DNA of 64,000 nt, from assembly GCF_052857255.1 (NCBI RefSeq), contig NC_135498.1, forward strand, positions 161,658,124 to 161,722,123. Direction: 5' to 3'. The notes beneath the pieces were generated by a model that was not told the DNA's origin, ran no database searches, and was given only the letters and a program-made list of their open reading frames with translations. The translations under genes and the position numbers were made by a program. Each line of letters opens with the position of its first letter. Position 1 is the stretch's first letter. Shown here piece after piece: positions 1-11,173 of the stretch. The DNA comes from Amblyomma americanum (taxonomy: Eukaryota; Arthropoda; Arachnida; Ixodida; Ixodidae).

Positions 1-1238
1 TTAATCACTTAGCTATGTAACATGATTCACCTCAAAAACTTTATAAACATGAGTGATCACCTTCCCTGAAACACCAGGTATGTGCTTTTAAGCTGCTTTT
101 GGTTCATGTGTCTTCATTCCACATTTTCATATGTGGCATCTTTGCAACCGTTCCGAAGTCTGAATCGGAACTGACATCTCCATTTCATGTAGGAAAAACA
201 ACTGCGCTTAACAGACGAAGACAGAGGAAGAACATAGACATAGCCTTCGTCTGTAAGCACGCAGTTGTTTTTCAAAGATCATGTACAAACTGTCTCATCA
301 AAAAGTTCAGAAGACGGAAATTGCAGCAAAACTTAATCGCTCAGCAGTATAAACATGCAGTCACAAACTGCAGTGTGTGCCTGCATAGTCCACTCCTCAG
401 TTCATGGCTTCTGTTCTATATGCAGTGAGAAAATTTAGGTGCCTTATGATTTCGGTGTGCCAGAAACAATTGTGACTACTTGTACATTAGTAACTGTACA
501 CAAGTTCTTACATTGTCCATGTCAACTTTGAGGAATTCCAGAATAGTTGAAAAAGGTTTCTGCATAAGCATTGTCAACAGAATATCGTTACCGGCAGTGC
601 CTTGCTTATTACAGACAGGACAGAACCAATTATTCTTTATTCTCCTTCGAGTGCAAATAGTCCTTCATCACCTGTAGCATGCCCTTTTGCACCTCCCTGC
701 TCTCTCTTTGGAGCTCGACGAGCTGCTTTCGCAGTTCACTGCTTTCCTTCGAAGCCTTGGCTGCACGTTCCTCGGCCTGCTCATGCATGGCCATTAGCTC
801 ACGAAGCAGTGAGCTGGAAGGCCGCTTTCTGGGATTGGATGTACCTCTTCCACATCGCTCCCCACTCATTCCCTGCTCCCTGCCTGCTGGCTCGCTGCCT
901 GCCCTGCTGTCGGTACTCTCTTCCAGGGGGCAGGGAAATGTAGCGGGTACGAGGTTCAAGTTTTCTTCATATTCAAAGACAATCTCTTGTCCAGTTTGTG
1001 CTTGATCCTCTGGCATCTGTGAATGAAGGAAAAAAGAGAAAATGACACAGATATGTCACCCACTAAAATACAGAATGATATGATGGTTGGTAGGCAAGTA
1101 AAACCTCAATCACAGACTCTTGAAAACATAACAGGACAAGACACAGAGAAATCGCAGGGGGATAAGAGAGCTTCCTACTCATTAGTAAAAACAGTGTCGT
1201 GCGGCGCAAACTTTGCATTGCCTCTTGACCTTGTGTAA

Positions 1239-2074
1239 AACACCTATTAATGTTTGAATCTCGGGAGATTTTTGTGTTGCAACACCATGTCAGTTTTACA
1301 CTGAACACAACACAGCTGCCACATGTGGCAAAATGACTTATGACGGCCCTGCTGCTACATACGCCACTCATGTCAGTAGTGGCACGCTGTCCAGTCCCTG
1401 CAATGAATTTCTTGAACTTAAACATTTCTTGTCAAAGAGCATATATGAAGCCTCACTGAAAGGGTCTGGGCTATCACATTTTGAGATGCATTGCAAATTG
1501 TGCCGACAGGCTCAATTCTGTGTTCTCTGTGATGATGTCCAAGCACAAAAATCATTTTGTAAGGAAGCTACTGAAAACACTTTATAGGACTGTGCGTAAG
1601 GTCCTCCTTATCACTTATTGATTTGCAACTTTGGCTTTTAATGTTTTTGCTGGGTTTTAGACGAGTATGATTTGTTTCTTGTTTTCTTGCTGACATATAC
1701 TTTGCTGTTATGTTGATATGCTTATCTTTGGAGCATGCTCATTCATTTCTTTTTAATAAAAACACACCAAGTTATGAGTGAGGTGGCTCTTCGCATTGTT
1801 TGTGTAGTTTGCTTTTGGCGTCGTGTAGTGCTTCGATGCATCCTAGATCAACATCAATTAGCCCTTTGTAAGCAACGGTGAGGTACAACACAAATGAAGA
1901 AACAAAGGCCTGTTTGCACACATGATATTGCTTTCAACTCCCTGTTTATTTTTTCCGGTACTATTGCTCAAAAACTCTATAGTGGTTTCTGAAAGGCGTC
2001 AAAGCAGGAACATAGCATTCACTACGCTGCTATCAGGCTCAACTGTGCTACAGGTAAACAAAGATTAACTCCAC
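1239..2074. other. intronic stretch of the SANT-like relic
   Basis: Between the second and third exons of the minus-strand SANT-like relic. It is AT-leaning and holds no second coding signal I can support; a short plus-strand frame at 1333-1587 has no recognisable domain and no splice context. Confidence 0.4.
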
Positions 2075-2534
2075 GCTCTCCTGCATTAGGTCACTGTCAT
2101 TTACTGGCAGTGTGCCAAGAAAGGAGTGCAGCTGCCAATAAAAAGGCCACTCCACTCATTTGGATCCAGTGGACGATCCAGATTGCCTCAGCTTCCTAGA
2201 AAGAAAGACAGTTTTAGTCCATGAAACTGTGTCACAAAACTTTATAACAAGGTACAATTACTTTTAAGAGAAAAATGCAGGAAATGTGGCACTCGTGCCA
2301 TTGAACACATTCAGCGAATGAAGCTGTACAGCTCGGCTAGCACCTGTATTAGCACGTCTACATACAGCAGGTTAGCTTCAGCTAGTGGAAAGGTACATTG
2401 TTGACCACCTACTATAGGTCAAGCTATGCAAGCATTAAGTTGGAAACGCGTGTGTGCTGCTGGGGCAAGTCCTTTGTGGCAATGGAGCAGTCTGTCCTTT
2501 ACACGCTATCCATGAAACGTTAAAATACTCACGG

Positions 2535-2771
2535 TTTGGTTTCATTTATGTGGGTTTAATGTCCCAAAGCAATTCAGACTCCGAGAGAGACCGTAGTGTA
2601 CGGCTCCGGAATTTCGACCACCTGGGGGTATTTACGCGCACTGCCATCGCACAGTACACGAGCCAGCAGCATTTCGCCTCTATCGAAATGCGACCTCCGC
2701 GGCAGGGATCGAAGCCGCACCTTTCAAGTCCGCAGCTGAGCACCATTATCATTGAGTAATCGTGGTGGCTA
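2535..2771 (-). mobile_element. tRNA-headed (Ruka-like) SINE, diverged copy
   Basis: Read on the minus strand it has a degenerate tRNA-like head (B-box-like GATCGAAG complement near 2707), the 'tcgatagaggcgaaatgc' spacer, the module around 'aaataccccaggtggtcgaaattccgg', and a 3' 'tttgggacattaaacc' tail. It sits in the first intron of the SANT-like relic, opposite to nothing coding. Its many substitutions make it an old copy. Confidence 0.8.
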
Positions 2772-3623
2772 AAAAATATGCACGCTACAAAGCAAAGGAA
2801 ATGTAGGTACGCGGTCAGTGCAACCAAGCTTAGTTCAGGATGACACCGCACCACGTTCAGGAAAAGACACGCAACTCATACTAAACTGTGTGTTCTGCTC
2901 ACGATCGGCAGCTCGTCGCTGCCGAACCGTGAACGCTGCGAGATTGGCAGCCACTTGGACGAGATAGTCTACGATAGCGGCTTCCGCTCGTCAAGCACAC
3001 ACTGGTGTTTACACGCAGAACCAAAATAGACGGTAAACTTCGTTACTTCAGAAGAAACGACAAAGATTTCGTGTTTACCGGAATTGTTTGTTCAAGTTTT
3101 CAAGCTTCTGCCGCACCTGCTTTGCCGTGTACAGTCCCTCGCCAGACGGCAGGCGCGCGTTCAACAACTCCGCCATCGCGTTTTATATGCGCGCATTGCG
3201 CGTGTTTGAGCGCAGTGCGCTAAGGTTGTCCTTCCAGATTCGTATCAACCCCTCTGTAGTCACAGTAGGCCAGTTGACACGCTTCTGGGAGGACGCTTCT
3301 CTAGCCGTGGCACTGGGCTCGACCGACATGGTGGCAGCCGTCTTGTGAGCAACCAAGCCTTCACTGAGGTAGCCGACCTCAATTTACGATAACCATGGCT
3401 ACCGACACAACTGCGGTGACATTTTCCGTGTGACTGCGCAAAACTATGGTTAGTATTAACTGATATAAACTGAACCGCCGTTAGGTCGGCCGTGTAACTA
3501 GGGTATTAGACGCTCTTTGAACGACGTACTTTCACCATACATGGTACAGCGAATTTGATATGTAGGCGGACCGACCACTACAGCACGGTGCAAACGAAGG
3601 GCGACGACTCCTCGGAATTTGGA

Positions 3624-3860
3624 CTGGTTTCATTTATGGGGGTGTGACGTTCCAAAGCGACTTAGGCTATGAGAGTCGTCGTAATGAAGGGCTCCGGGAA
3701 TTTCGACCACCTGGGGTTCTTTAACGTGTTCTGACATCGCACAGGAAACGGACCTCTAAAATTTCGCGTCCATCGAAATTCGACCGCCGCGGCCGCGATC
3801 GCATCCGCTTCTTTCGGGCCAGCAGCCGAGCGCCATAACCACTCTGCCACTGCGGCGGCT
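3624..3860 (-). mobile_element. tRNA-headed (Ruka-like) SINE, diverged copy
   Basis: Minus-strand copy with the same order of parts: a 'gccgccgcagtggcagagtgg' head near 3860-3840, a 'gatgcgatcgcggccgcggcggtcg' region, the 'cacgttaaagaaccccagg' module near 3730, and a tail ending at 3624. It lies about 300 bp upstream of the SANT-like start codon. Confidence 0.82.
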
Positions 3861-4347
3861 CCTCTGAATTTATCTGACATGTTTGCCACTCCTTAATTTT
3901 GCAGTACAATTCCAGAACGGCCGTCTTCTCCTGATTCCCAGCTCTCCTGCTCTCCATGCCGCATGCGGACCCAGGACTATTAGGCACACTGCACGTTCGC
4001 GGCCAGTTGCGTGGTTTGCGCACGCGCTCCCGCCCCGCCCTCTTCCTCTTCCACGCAGAGTCGGAACCGCCACACTACCAAATGGTGGCCGTCCAGGAGC
4101 CGGCATTATAGGCGTTTCGAAGGGGTAGTTTCGATGGAGGCAAATTCCAAAACGCGTCTTTGGGCTGTGCGACGTCATTTAATGAGCCCAAGTTGGTGAA
4201 CTCGATCAGAATAACGCTAATCTCTAATCGAGGTTAAACTGATATGATCTGTTTGTGCCGCAGTTGGAACCTGATTAAGGCAACCACGTGCAATGCTGTC
4301 ATTTTTTCGCGCACTTCAGCGTGCGCACCCAGACACCTTTAGACCGT

Positions 4348-4458
4348 GGGGGGGGGGGGGGGGGGGGGTAGTGGTATCAGTCACAAAGGAGATGCCCTCG
4401 ACTCGGTGTGGCAAGCTCAGCTGGAGACAAGCTACCAAGTGACAGGGGGGGGGGGGGG
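4348..4458. repeat. two long guanine runs
   Basis: Pure G tracts at 4348-4368 (21 nt) and 4445-4458 (14 nt). They could form G-quadruplex structures, but their length may also be a sequencing or assembly artefact. No gene spans them. Confidence 0.85.
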
Positions 4459-4652
4459 TCTCTTGGTGCCAAGCTTTCGCCGGTCGCAAGCCATAGCCAA
4501 AGAGCCAAAGGTCGGAGCCAAAGGTTCACAAACAAAACAAAATTTGTGCAGCAGAGACGATACATAGGATTTCGCAATCACTGGATGCGGCTGAACCCTT
4601 TAAATCGGGCGGTGGCTAAAGCCACCTAACAATGACTTCTGAAAATTTGCTC

Positions 4653-7600
4653 TTATCTTGATTTTAGCCAACAATCAGATAACCTTCGCTTGGTTACTTC
4701 TACCCCCTTAAAATCTACTTTACCTTCACTGTCCTTAAACGCCAATGCCTTAGATAAATAAGCCCCGCTGCTTTCTACTGTAGGGTGAAGCCCTTTGCAG
4801 AAAAGTATGTGTTCAGCCGTTTCCTCCTCCTCTCCGCACGCAACGCACAACATGTCTATCTCAAGGTACCTGACTCTATTGTCCCATCCTGGCCTCAAAC
4901 AACAAAGAGCTTCCCCTACAATTATCATAGATATTTCCCTTCGCAATTTCCTGCTTAAAAATCCTGTATGTTCCCTGTGCTGATTTGGCCAGCATCCCTG
5001 TTTTCCACAACGCTCTCTCTGTTTCTTTAACCTTTTCCTTAACTGATAACTGCTGATTTGCCCCCTACTGCTGTCCAGGTATTTGCTTGTCAATTTTCTA
5101 TTCCGCTTTCTCTATTTCGTATCACCATTTCTTATATACAGGTATCTAAAAACTTTCCCACCCCACTGCTTTTTCCCCATTTTTCTCAATCGCTCCTCAA
5201 ATGCTATCTTACTGCTAAGTTTCTCTGCTCTCGAAAAACGCCCATCCCATATCACCTTGTACCCCCTGATTTGGTGTATTGCCATGTGCTCTCAAAGGTA
5301 GCCTCCCTACGCCATGTTGTTTATTTTCTAACCTTGCTTGAACATCCGGTAGCATGCACAAGACCGCATTACCGAAAGTCAGGCAAGGAACCATCACCCC
5401 TTTCCAGATCGCTCTTACCACTTCATACCTATTGTAATTCCACAGTGCCCTACTTTTCGTGACAGCTGCATTCCTACTACCCTTATTCATTACATACTTT
5501 TCATGCTCTGTCAGATACTCAGCGCCGTTATTTATCCACACCCCAAGATACTTGTACTCGTACACTATTTCTAGCGTGAACTCCTGTATTCTATGCTCGC
5601 CGAGCCCCGCCGCGGTGGCTCAGTGGTTAGGGCGCTCGACTACTGATCCGGAGTTCCCGGGTTCGAACCCGACCGCGGCGGCTGCGTTTTTGTGGAGGAA
5701 AAACGCTAAGGCGCCCGTGTGCTGTGCGATGTCAGTGCACGTTAAAGATCCCCAGGTGGTCGAAATTATTCCGGAGCCCTCCACTACGGCGCCTATTATT
5801 CCTTTGTTCTTTCACTCCCTCCTATATCCCTTCCCTTACGGTGCGGTTCAGGTGTCCAAAGATATATGAGACAGATACTGCGCCATTTCCTTTCCCCAAA
5901 AAACCAATTAATAATTATTATGCTCGCCGACCTCATCATTAAATATAATGACTGCAGATATTTCCTTACTAAACTTGAAACCTAATCTATCTCCCTCTAT
6001 ACCACATATGTCTATCAACTTCTGCAAATCTTCCTTGCTGTCAGCCATTAGCACTATATAATCGGCATATATTAGTCCCGGTAATGACCGTTTAACCAGT
6101 TCTCCTTGCTTGAAAAAAGAAAGGTTGAAGCCTAGTCCGCTCCTCCCTAGCTTGGTCTCCAACCCTTGCAGGTACAACATGAACAACAAAGGAGACAGAG
6201 GGCATCCTTGCCTAAGCCCCCGCTTTATGTCTACAAGCTCTGATACATTTTTTTACCATTTTGTATGCACCCTGGTTGCTTTATATATTTATCTGTTAAA
6301 AAATTAATTACCCCGTCGTCCACATCCAATGTGCCCAGTATGACCCACAGATACTCTTCAATAACGTTGTCGTAGGCTCCCTTAATATCCTGAAATGCTA
6401 GCCATAGGAGGCCTGTGTTCCTTTTCAGCAATTTCTATACACTGCGTCAATGAAAACAGATTCTCCTCCAACCTCCTTTGTTTCCGGAACCCATTTTGTA
6501 ACTCCCCTAGCACCCCCTCGTTCTCCACCCAAGCCTGAAATCTGTCCTTTATAATCTTCATCACCACCCTGTACACCACAAATGTTACTGTTATGGGACG
6601 GTAGTTACTTACGTCAGCTTTGTCCCTCTTTCAATCATATATCATGTTCATTCTACTTAATCGCCATTCATAGGGGACTTTCTCATCGATTATAATTTTA
6701 TTCACTACCTGTATTAATGTTTGCTTGAATTTGTCCTAGCTGCTTTATTAACATAATCGGAATATCATCTGGTCCTGTCGACGTGCCACTAGTAACCTTC
6801 TTCTCTGCCCTTTCCTACTCTCTTTGCTCAAGTGAAGCTATTGCAGTAACCGGTCTCTCTCCTTTGATAAATTGTGTGCAACACTTCTTTCCTTAAAATT
6901 TTCTGTCATCCTTGTTCCTATGTGTTTTATCGCTTCATCCCCTTCTAGTCGAATACCCTGATCTGTAACAATAAAAATTTGTTCTAGCCTAGTCTTATTA
7001 CTCATTGCATTTAGATGCTTCCAGAATTTTTGAGCTGCTTTTCTATCCTTTTTATTTACTTTTGACATCCATTGGGCACCCTTTCTTCCAATTTTCTCAT
7101 TAATCAAATAGGATGCTTCTCTTCTACACGTTATGAATGTATCCCATTTTCTGTCTACTTCAACTTCTGGTTCCCCCTTCTTCTTGGCACATCTGTGTTC
7201 CCTGGACGCTTCCTGACGTTTCTATATCGCCCTCTTGACCTCCTCATTCAACCAACTCTTGGGTTTGCGTCTTTCCCTTTTAGCTTTACTCGCCCCTAAG
7301 CTCACTCTTGCTCCAATAATCGAGCTAATTTGGTATAAGTCCATTCTGTTTCTCTATCCTCAAAGATTATATTGTCAATTTGTTTGGCTGCTGCTTCCAA
7401 TTGCTCTCCTGAGAAAAAAATTCCCCTCTGATTGTTCATCTCGCTTCAGTCCTACTTTGGTTTCTCTTCTGAAACTCAACTTGATACACTTGTTATCACT
7501 GCCTAGACTTCTGGAACCATGTTCATCTATGCTCATTACCCCTAATCTATTATACATCTTCTGTGACATTAGTGCATAATCTATCGCCGAGTGCAGACTC

Positions 7601-8260
7601 CCTGCCTCCCATGTTATGAGCCCTTCACACTTCTCGGTACTGTTGCATAAAACTAAATCATGCCTGTCACACATTTCCTGCAACATGCTTCATGTGGAAT
7701 CTTTGTACCCATCCAGGCCTTATATATGGGCGTTCATGTCGCCTAATATAATTATCTCGCCCTGTTTTCCTAGCTCATATATGTCGCTTGGAATACATTC
7801 TAACATTTTCCTGTTTTCCTCTTTGGCGTTAGGTCCTGTCCACATGTATACCAAGCCAAAGAGTGTTTGCTGCCCTGCCACTTTTCCTTTTAGCCATAAA
7901 TGCTCCTTGCATTCCAGTTTAACCCTTTGAAAATTCTTACTTTTATGAATGAATGCCCCAATTCTGCCCCCTTTCTTCTGCCCTCTGTTCTATTGCAATA
8001 TTCCTGTGTAGTTTGGGTTACAGGGTGGTTGCTCTATGTCTCTAAGATGCGCTTCCACTAAGCCATATACAATTAATTCCTCCTGCTTTAACTGTTCTTC
8101 TATTTCCTCCCATTTCAGTCTATTCCTGCCACCTTGCATGAAAATGAAACATATATCTGAATTAATTTGGCCCTGGCGCTTGTGTCTTATTCTTTTCCTA
8201 CGGTTCCATCGTCCCATTGATCTTGGTTCTTCCTTCTCTACACTGGTTCCCTCATAGCTC
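4653..8260 (-). pseudogene. LINE ORF2 relic: endonuclease and reverse transcriptase
   Basis: The frame is fragmented but collinear. The endonuclease starts near 8160 (MQGGRNRLKWEEI, then YGLVEAHLRD) and continues with SAIDYALMSQ near 7590-7560 and a SLGSDNK block near 7500. Reverse transcriptase pieces follow: NGFRKQRRLEENL near 6490, FQDIKGAYDNV near 6390, the catalytic box as IYADYIVLMA near 6080 (second Asp of YADD replaced by Tyr), and YKYLGVWI near 5555. The C terminus near 4850-4800 has CVACGEEEETAEHILFC, a zinc-knuckle-like end. The changed catalytic box, multiple frameshifts and the SINE at 5604-5918 mean it cannot make active enzyme. Excision of the SINE would leave the frame open across the junction. 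Confidence 0.85.
5604..5918 (+). mobile_element. tRNA-headed (Ruka-like) SINE, young copy with TSD
   Basis: Complete head: 'ccgccgcggtggctcagtgg' with an A-box, and B-box 'gggttcgaacccg' near 5660. The conserved module follows near 5735 and a longer tail runs to 5918. It is bounded by a perfect 12-bp duplication, 'tatgctcgccga', at 5592-5603 and 5919-5930, so it inserted by target-primed reverse transcription into the LINE polymerase gene. Confidence 0.93.
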
Positions 8261-8403
8261 TGGGTCCCCCCAAAAAAAGCTGTTGCCTGGCGACCTATCC
8301 TACTACCCACCCTCTTGCCAGTGACACCACCGCAGTGAATGCCATCCTGTGCAAAACGGTGGGGCCTGGCCTCGTACACATCCCTGTTAACTTCCATTAC
8401 CCC

Positions 8404-9381
8404 TTATCTTAGCCGTAGACTCATTAACCTAATTACACGGTTAGCCTCAACGATCCTCTTTTCTGTTTCGCTAGCCTGCCTCTGGACCTCTGGGATTGTG
8501 CATATGGTCACATGCACACTCTCAGAGGCCTCTCTAAGCCTACGCATCCCCACTCCTAACTGCTTCTCGAGATTCTGGCTCCTCCCCTTCAGCACATCTT
8601 TGAGACCAGCATGGATAACGACGCGGTGTTCGCCATTCATGCTGCCTCCCACCACCTCCTGGGCTTTGCCCATTGCATCTACCATGCACTTCCCTGACTA
8701 GGCCTCCACCCGCACCCGCCTGTCCGCCTTCACTGTCGTCAAAACGCCTCCCTCAGCCCTCGCTACGTTCGAATCACCGACTACCAGAACCCTCCTCCGC
8801 TCTAACCGTTCGCTTCTTGACTGCGACTGTTGCCCTCCGGATCGCACTACCTGTCTCTCCCGCCGCCGTATACTACGGTCGCGAGTGTTTATCTCCCTCT
8901 TTTACCCACTCAAAGCCTGCTGCGCTACAGTACTGTAGGATCGACGATCCTCGCCCCCCACCTGACACTGCTCCGAAACGGGGTGCCCTGCCGGCCGCGA
9001 CCTGAGCGCTTCTACCTGCTCTTCTAGCTGGGCCCGCTTTTCCCGCTCCTCCTTCAGCTCGTCCACAACTCACTCCAATAGGTCGGCATTAGCCTCCTCT
9101 CTCTTAAGCTTCTCGGCGACCTGACTTTCTAACTTAATCGGTTCCCCTCGTTCCACCTTCAGGTCCTCTTTGAGTTCCTTAATCCTAGCTGCCCATTCCC
9201 CTTTCAACGTCTGAACGGCCTCCTCGAAACGCTTACATATCTTGCACGCGAAGCTAGCCCCATCTGCCACGGCTAAGTTCCTGAACTTGGTTTCGTCTAA
9301 ATACCACCAACGGTCGCACTCCTGGCACTGCACTAACTCCCCGTCCCCGTCCTTCTTGACTTTCCTAGCTTGTCGACCCAA
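8404..9381 (-). pseudogene. LINE ORF1 relic: PHD finger, coiled coil, SGNH hydrolase-like domain
   Basis: The first segment (9381-9070) has C-x2-C...W-x-Y-L-D...C-K-x-C spacing typical of a PHD-type finger, then a Lys/Glu-rich coiled coil. After a GC-rich stretch with frame changes, a second domain shows VLVVGDSN near 8780 (SGNH block I with the nucleophile Ser), an in-frame stop near 8700, then RVVIHAGLKDVL near 8620, where the block III Asn of the usual GxND is Lys, and a conserved ICTIPEV segment. In CR1-like elements ORF1 is a nucleic-acid-binding chaperone with an attached esterase domain. The first in-frame codon seen here (9381) is not ATG, so the start is unknown. Confidence 0.75.
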
Positions 9382-9390
9382 CGTCCAGGC

Positions 9391-10085
9391 CGACTACACA
9401 ACGTTAAAGCCCGCCAAAAATCCTAAACAAAAACCATCGGCACTACACAATGGAAAAGCCCGCCAAAATTCCTATACAAAAAAACCTTCGGCCCTACACA
9501 ACGTAAAAGCCCGCCAAAATTCCTGCAGAAAAAACCTTCGGCACTACGCAACGTAAGAGCCCGCTAAAATTCCTGCACAAAAACCTTCGGCACTACGCAA
9601 CGTAAAAGCACGTCAAAAATCCTACACCAAAAACCTTCAGCACTACGCAACATAAAAGCCCGCCAAAAATCCTACACAAAAACCTTCGGCACTACGCAAC
9701 GGAAAAGCCCGCCAAAATTCCTACACAATAAATCTTCAGCACTACACAACGTAAAAGCCTGCCAAAATTCCTACACAAAAACTTTCGACACTGGTGACGT
9801 AAAAGCCCGCCAAAATTCCTGCAAAAAACCATCGGCACTACGCAACGTAAAAGCACGTCAAAAATCCTACACCAAAAACCTTCAGCACTACGCAACATAA
9901 AAGCCCGCCAAAAATCCTACACAAAAACCTTCGGCACTACGCAACGGAAAAGCCCGCCAAAATTCCTATGCAAAAAACCGTCAGCCCAACGCAACGTAAA
10001 AGCCCGCCAAAATTCCTGCAAAAAAACCCTTCGGTACTACGCAACGTAAAGCCTGTCAAAATTTCTACACCAAAACCTTCGGCAC
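9391..10085 (-). repeat. ~50-bp tandem array at the 5' end of the CR1-like LINE
   Basis: About 14 units of 49-50 bp; on the plus strand each reads roughly 'cgtaaaagcccgccaaaa' + 'ttcctacacaaaaaccttcg' + 'gcactacgcaa'. A 135-bp block at 9592-9727 recurs almost unchanged at 9836-9971, an offset of 244 bp (about five units), so there is higher-order structure. The array begins within about 10 bp of the open ORF1 frame and ends before a leader-like sequence, which places it in the LINE 5' UTR. The unit is not a multiple of three and is not coding. Confidence 0.9.
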
Positions 10086-10354
10086 GCACACTTCCGCTAG
10101 TTTTCCTACCCTTAACACGGTTTAAAACTACTGCCCGACAGCATGTACAAGCGCAAACACCAAAAAGCACTTAGCTTCAGACGTAGTCGCTGGAGCTCCG
10201 AAAAAAAGCGTCCTCCGAGGGCGTCACGAGCGAAAATCGACTCCGGCTGACACCGGCGCCATCTCTCGGCTTGCAGCCAAACTGCATGGCGCACGCCGCC
10301 GTGGCCAAACATAATCGGGACGCTCCAGCGGGCGCAGAGTTAACACCTTAGTAT

Positions 10355-10740
10355 TCTTGCACCGTGCTTCCAACAGATCGTCTTCAGATGCCTCCAGACC
10401 CGCTCTCTGTCATCCCCTCAGCTGTTATCCCACTATTATGGCACGTCCCCTGCATGCTCCCTATGCGGTGACCCTCAGGCCACACTCCCCCACATCCTTT
10501 TCGGCTGCCCTGCTGACCCTCCTCCGCAGGGACAGCACGGCATCTCGAGCTGAGAGGACTGGGAGGTCCTGCTCAGCTCTGCAGACTCGATATCGCAGCT
10601 TGATGCTGTGACTCGGGCTACCAACATCGTGTCCCGACATGATCTACATGATGCAGTGCGGGACCGCGCAGTGGCCCAGGGACCCTGCAGGGTCTAAAAC
10701 TCACTTGCAGAAATAACGTTTTTCTGTCTATCAGTCTTCA
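10355..10740 (+). mobile_element. 3' end of a second non-LTR retrotransposon (I-like), fragment
   Basis: The plus frame gives HYYGTSPACSLCGDPQ and LPHILFGCP, a C-x2-C...H-x4-C terminal knuckle seen at the end of LINE polymerases, followed about 240 bp later by a stop at 10695-10697 and a short AT-rich tail. It abuts the 5' end of the CR1-like LINE in the opposite orientation. Only about 110 codons survive, so the clade is a guess. Confidence 0.6.
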
Positions 10741-10906
10741 TGCAAATTTTTCTCCACAGCGCTTCTTAACACGTGGGTGGAGATGGCAAAAACTGCATTA
10801 AAGACAAGAGTTGCATGTAAAAGCGTTGACAATCTTGGTTACGTGCCTGCAACACGCAAATTTGACATTTCTGCTGCACCAGCCACAGCAACTGTCTAAG
10901 AAATAT

Positions 10907-11173
10907 AACAGTGCTAACACATGAATTCACAGAATGAGAGGAGAAATATTAGAAAGAAGCGCTGGCTGTCAACTGAAATTTTATTGATGGAAGGCAGACG
11001 CCTTATAGCAGTAAGGAACAGATGGGAAAAAATGGGAGAGATACAATCGGGGATAAAAACAGCAACAAAAAATGTAAGCACAAGCAAGCAACATAAGAAA
11101 AACCAAAACAAAGGAAAAAACTCATTTTGTTGGCCACTCCTAAAAGCCGCCCTCTGCTGCAAAGAGTTATAAA
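10907..11173 (+). mobile_element. MITE-like non-coding repeat, copy 1
   Basis: It begins 'aacagtgctaacacatga' and contains 'caactgaaattttattgatg' and 'gaacagatgggaaaa'. The same order of segments appears inverted at 11680-12018 and direct at 40841-41113. There is no coding capacity; the long frames on both strands are chance readings of an A-rich repeat. Confidence 0.7.

Larger units (their letters stand above)
630..3329 (-). pseudogene. Myb/SANT-like (Harbinger-partner type) DNA-binding protein, three-exon relic
   Basis: Exons read on the minus strand are 3329-3079, 2195-2075 and 1016-630. Exon 1 starts at an ATG and encodes a SANT/MADF-like helix bundle: a VNWPTV start, then LIRIWKDN, AMAELLN and a QVRQKLENLNKQFR helix. 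Exon 2 carries the WPFYWQLHSFLGTLPVND block usual in such proteins. Exon 3 is acidic, then basic, and ends in a Glu/Lys-rich coiled coil. Splice phases match: exon 1 ends phase 2 at a GTAAAC donor, exon 2 supplies one base after a pyrimidine tract and TAG, and exon 3 follows TTCATTCACAG in phase 0. Two nonsense codons break it: TAA in exon 1 (NARI-stop-NAMAE) and TGA before VEWPFYW in exon 2. The exon 2 donor (AGC|GTGGAG) is weak. Such proteins usually accompany PIF/Harbinger nucleases; no nuclease is visible beside this one. The reading frame and family are seen; loss of function is inferred. Confidence 0.72.
4583..10330 (-). mobile_element. CR1-like non-LTR retrotransposon (LINE), near full length, inactivated
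   Basis: Read on the minus strand the order is: GC-rich leader (about 10330-10090), ~50-bp tandem array (10085-9391), ORF1 relic (9381-8404), ORF2 relic (about 8260-4653) and a 3' tail ending near 4583 after 'ggtggctttagccaccgcccgattt'. ORF1 has a PHD-type finger, coiled coil and SGNH-hydrolase-like domain; ORF2 has an apurinic-type endonuclease, reverse transcriptase and a terminal C-x2-C...H-x4-C knuckle. A PHD plus esterase ORF1 is the published hallmark of CR1-like elements, which is why I choose that clade; the exact clade was not tested. Both ORFs carry many frameshifts and stops, and a SINE at 5604-5918 splits the polymerase domain. The 5' boundary is approximate and I found no target-site duplication for the LINE itself. 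Confidence 0.8.

Noticed and set aside
5058..5462. Plus-strand frames across the LINE region
   Set aside because: Antisense shadows of the LINE ORF2 relic, which has motifs in order on the minus strand.
5604..5690. tRNA gene in the SINE head (also 56552-56640)
   Set aside because: The A and B boxes are real, but the sequence continues into the SINE body, has no acceptor-stem pairing at the right distance, and is flanked by target duplications.
9391..10085. Regularly spaced repeat that might suggest a CRISPR array
   Set aside because: Units abut without unique spacers, differ in length by a base, and lie in a LINE 5' region of an animal genome.
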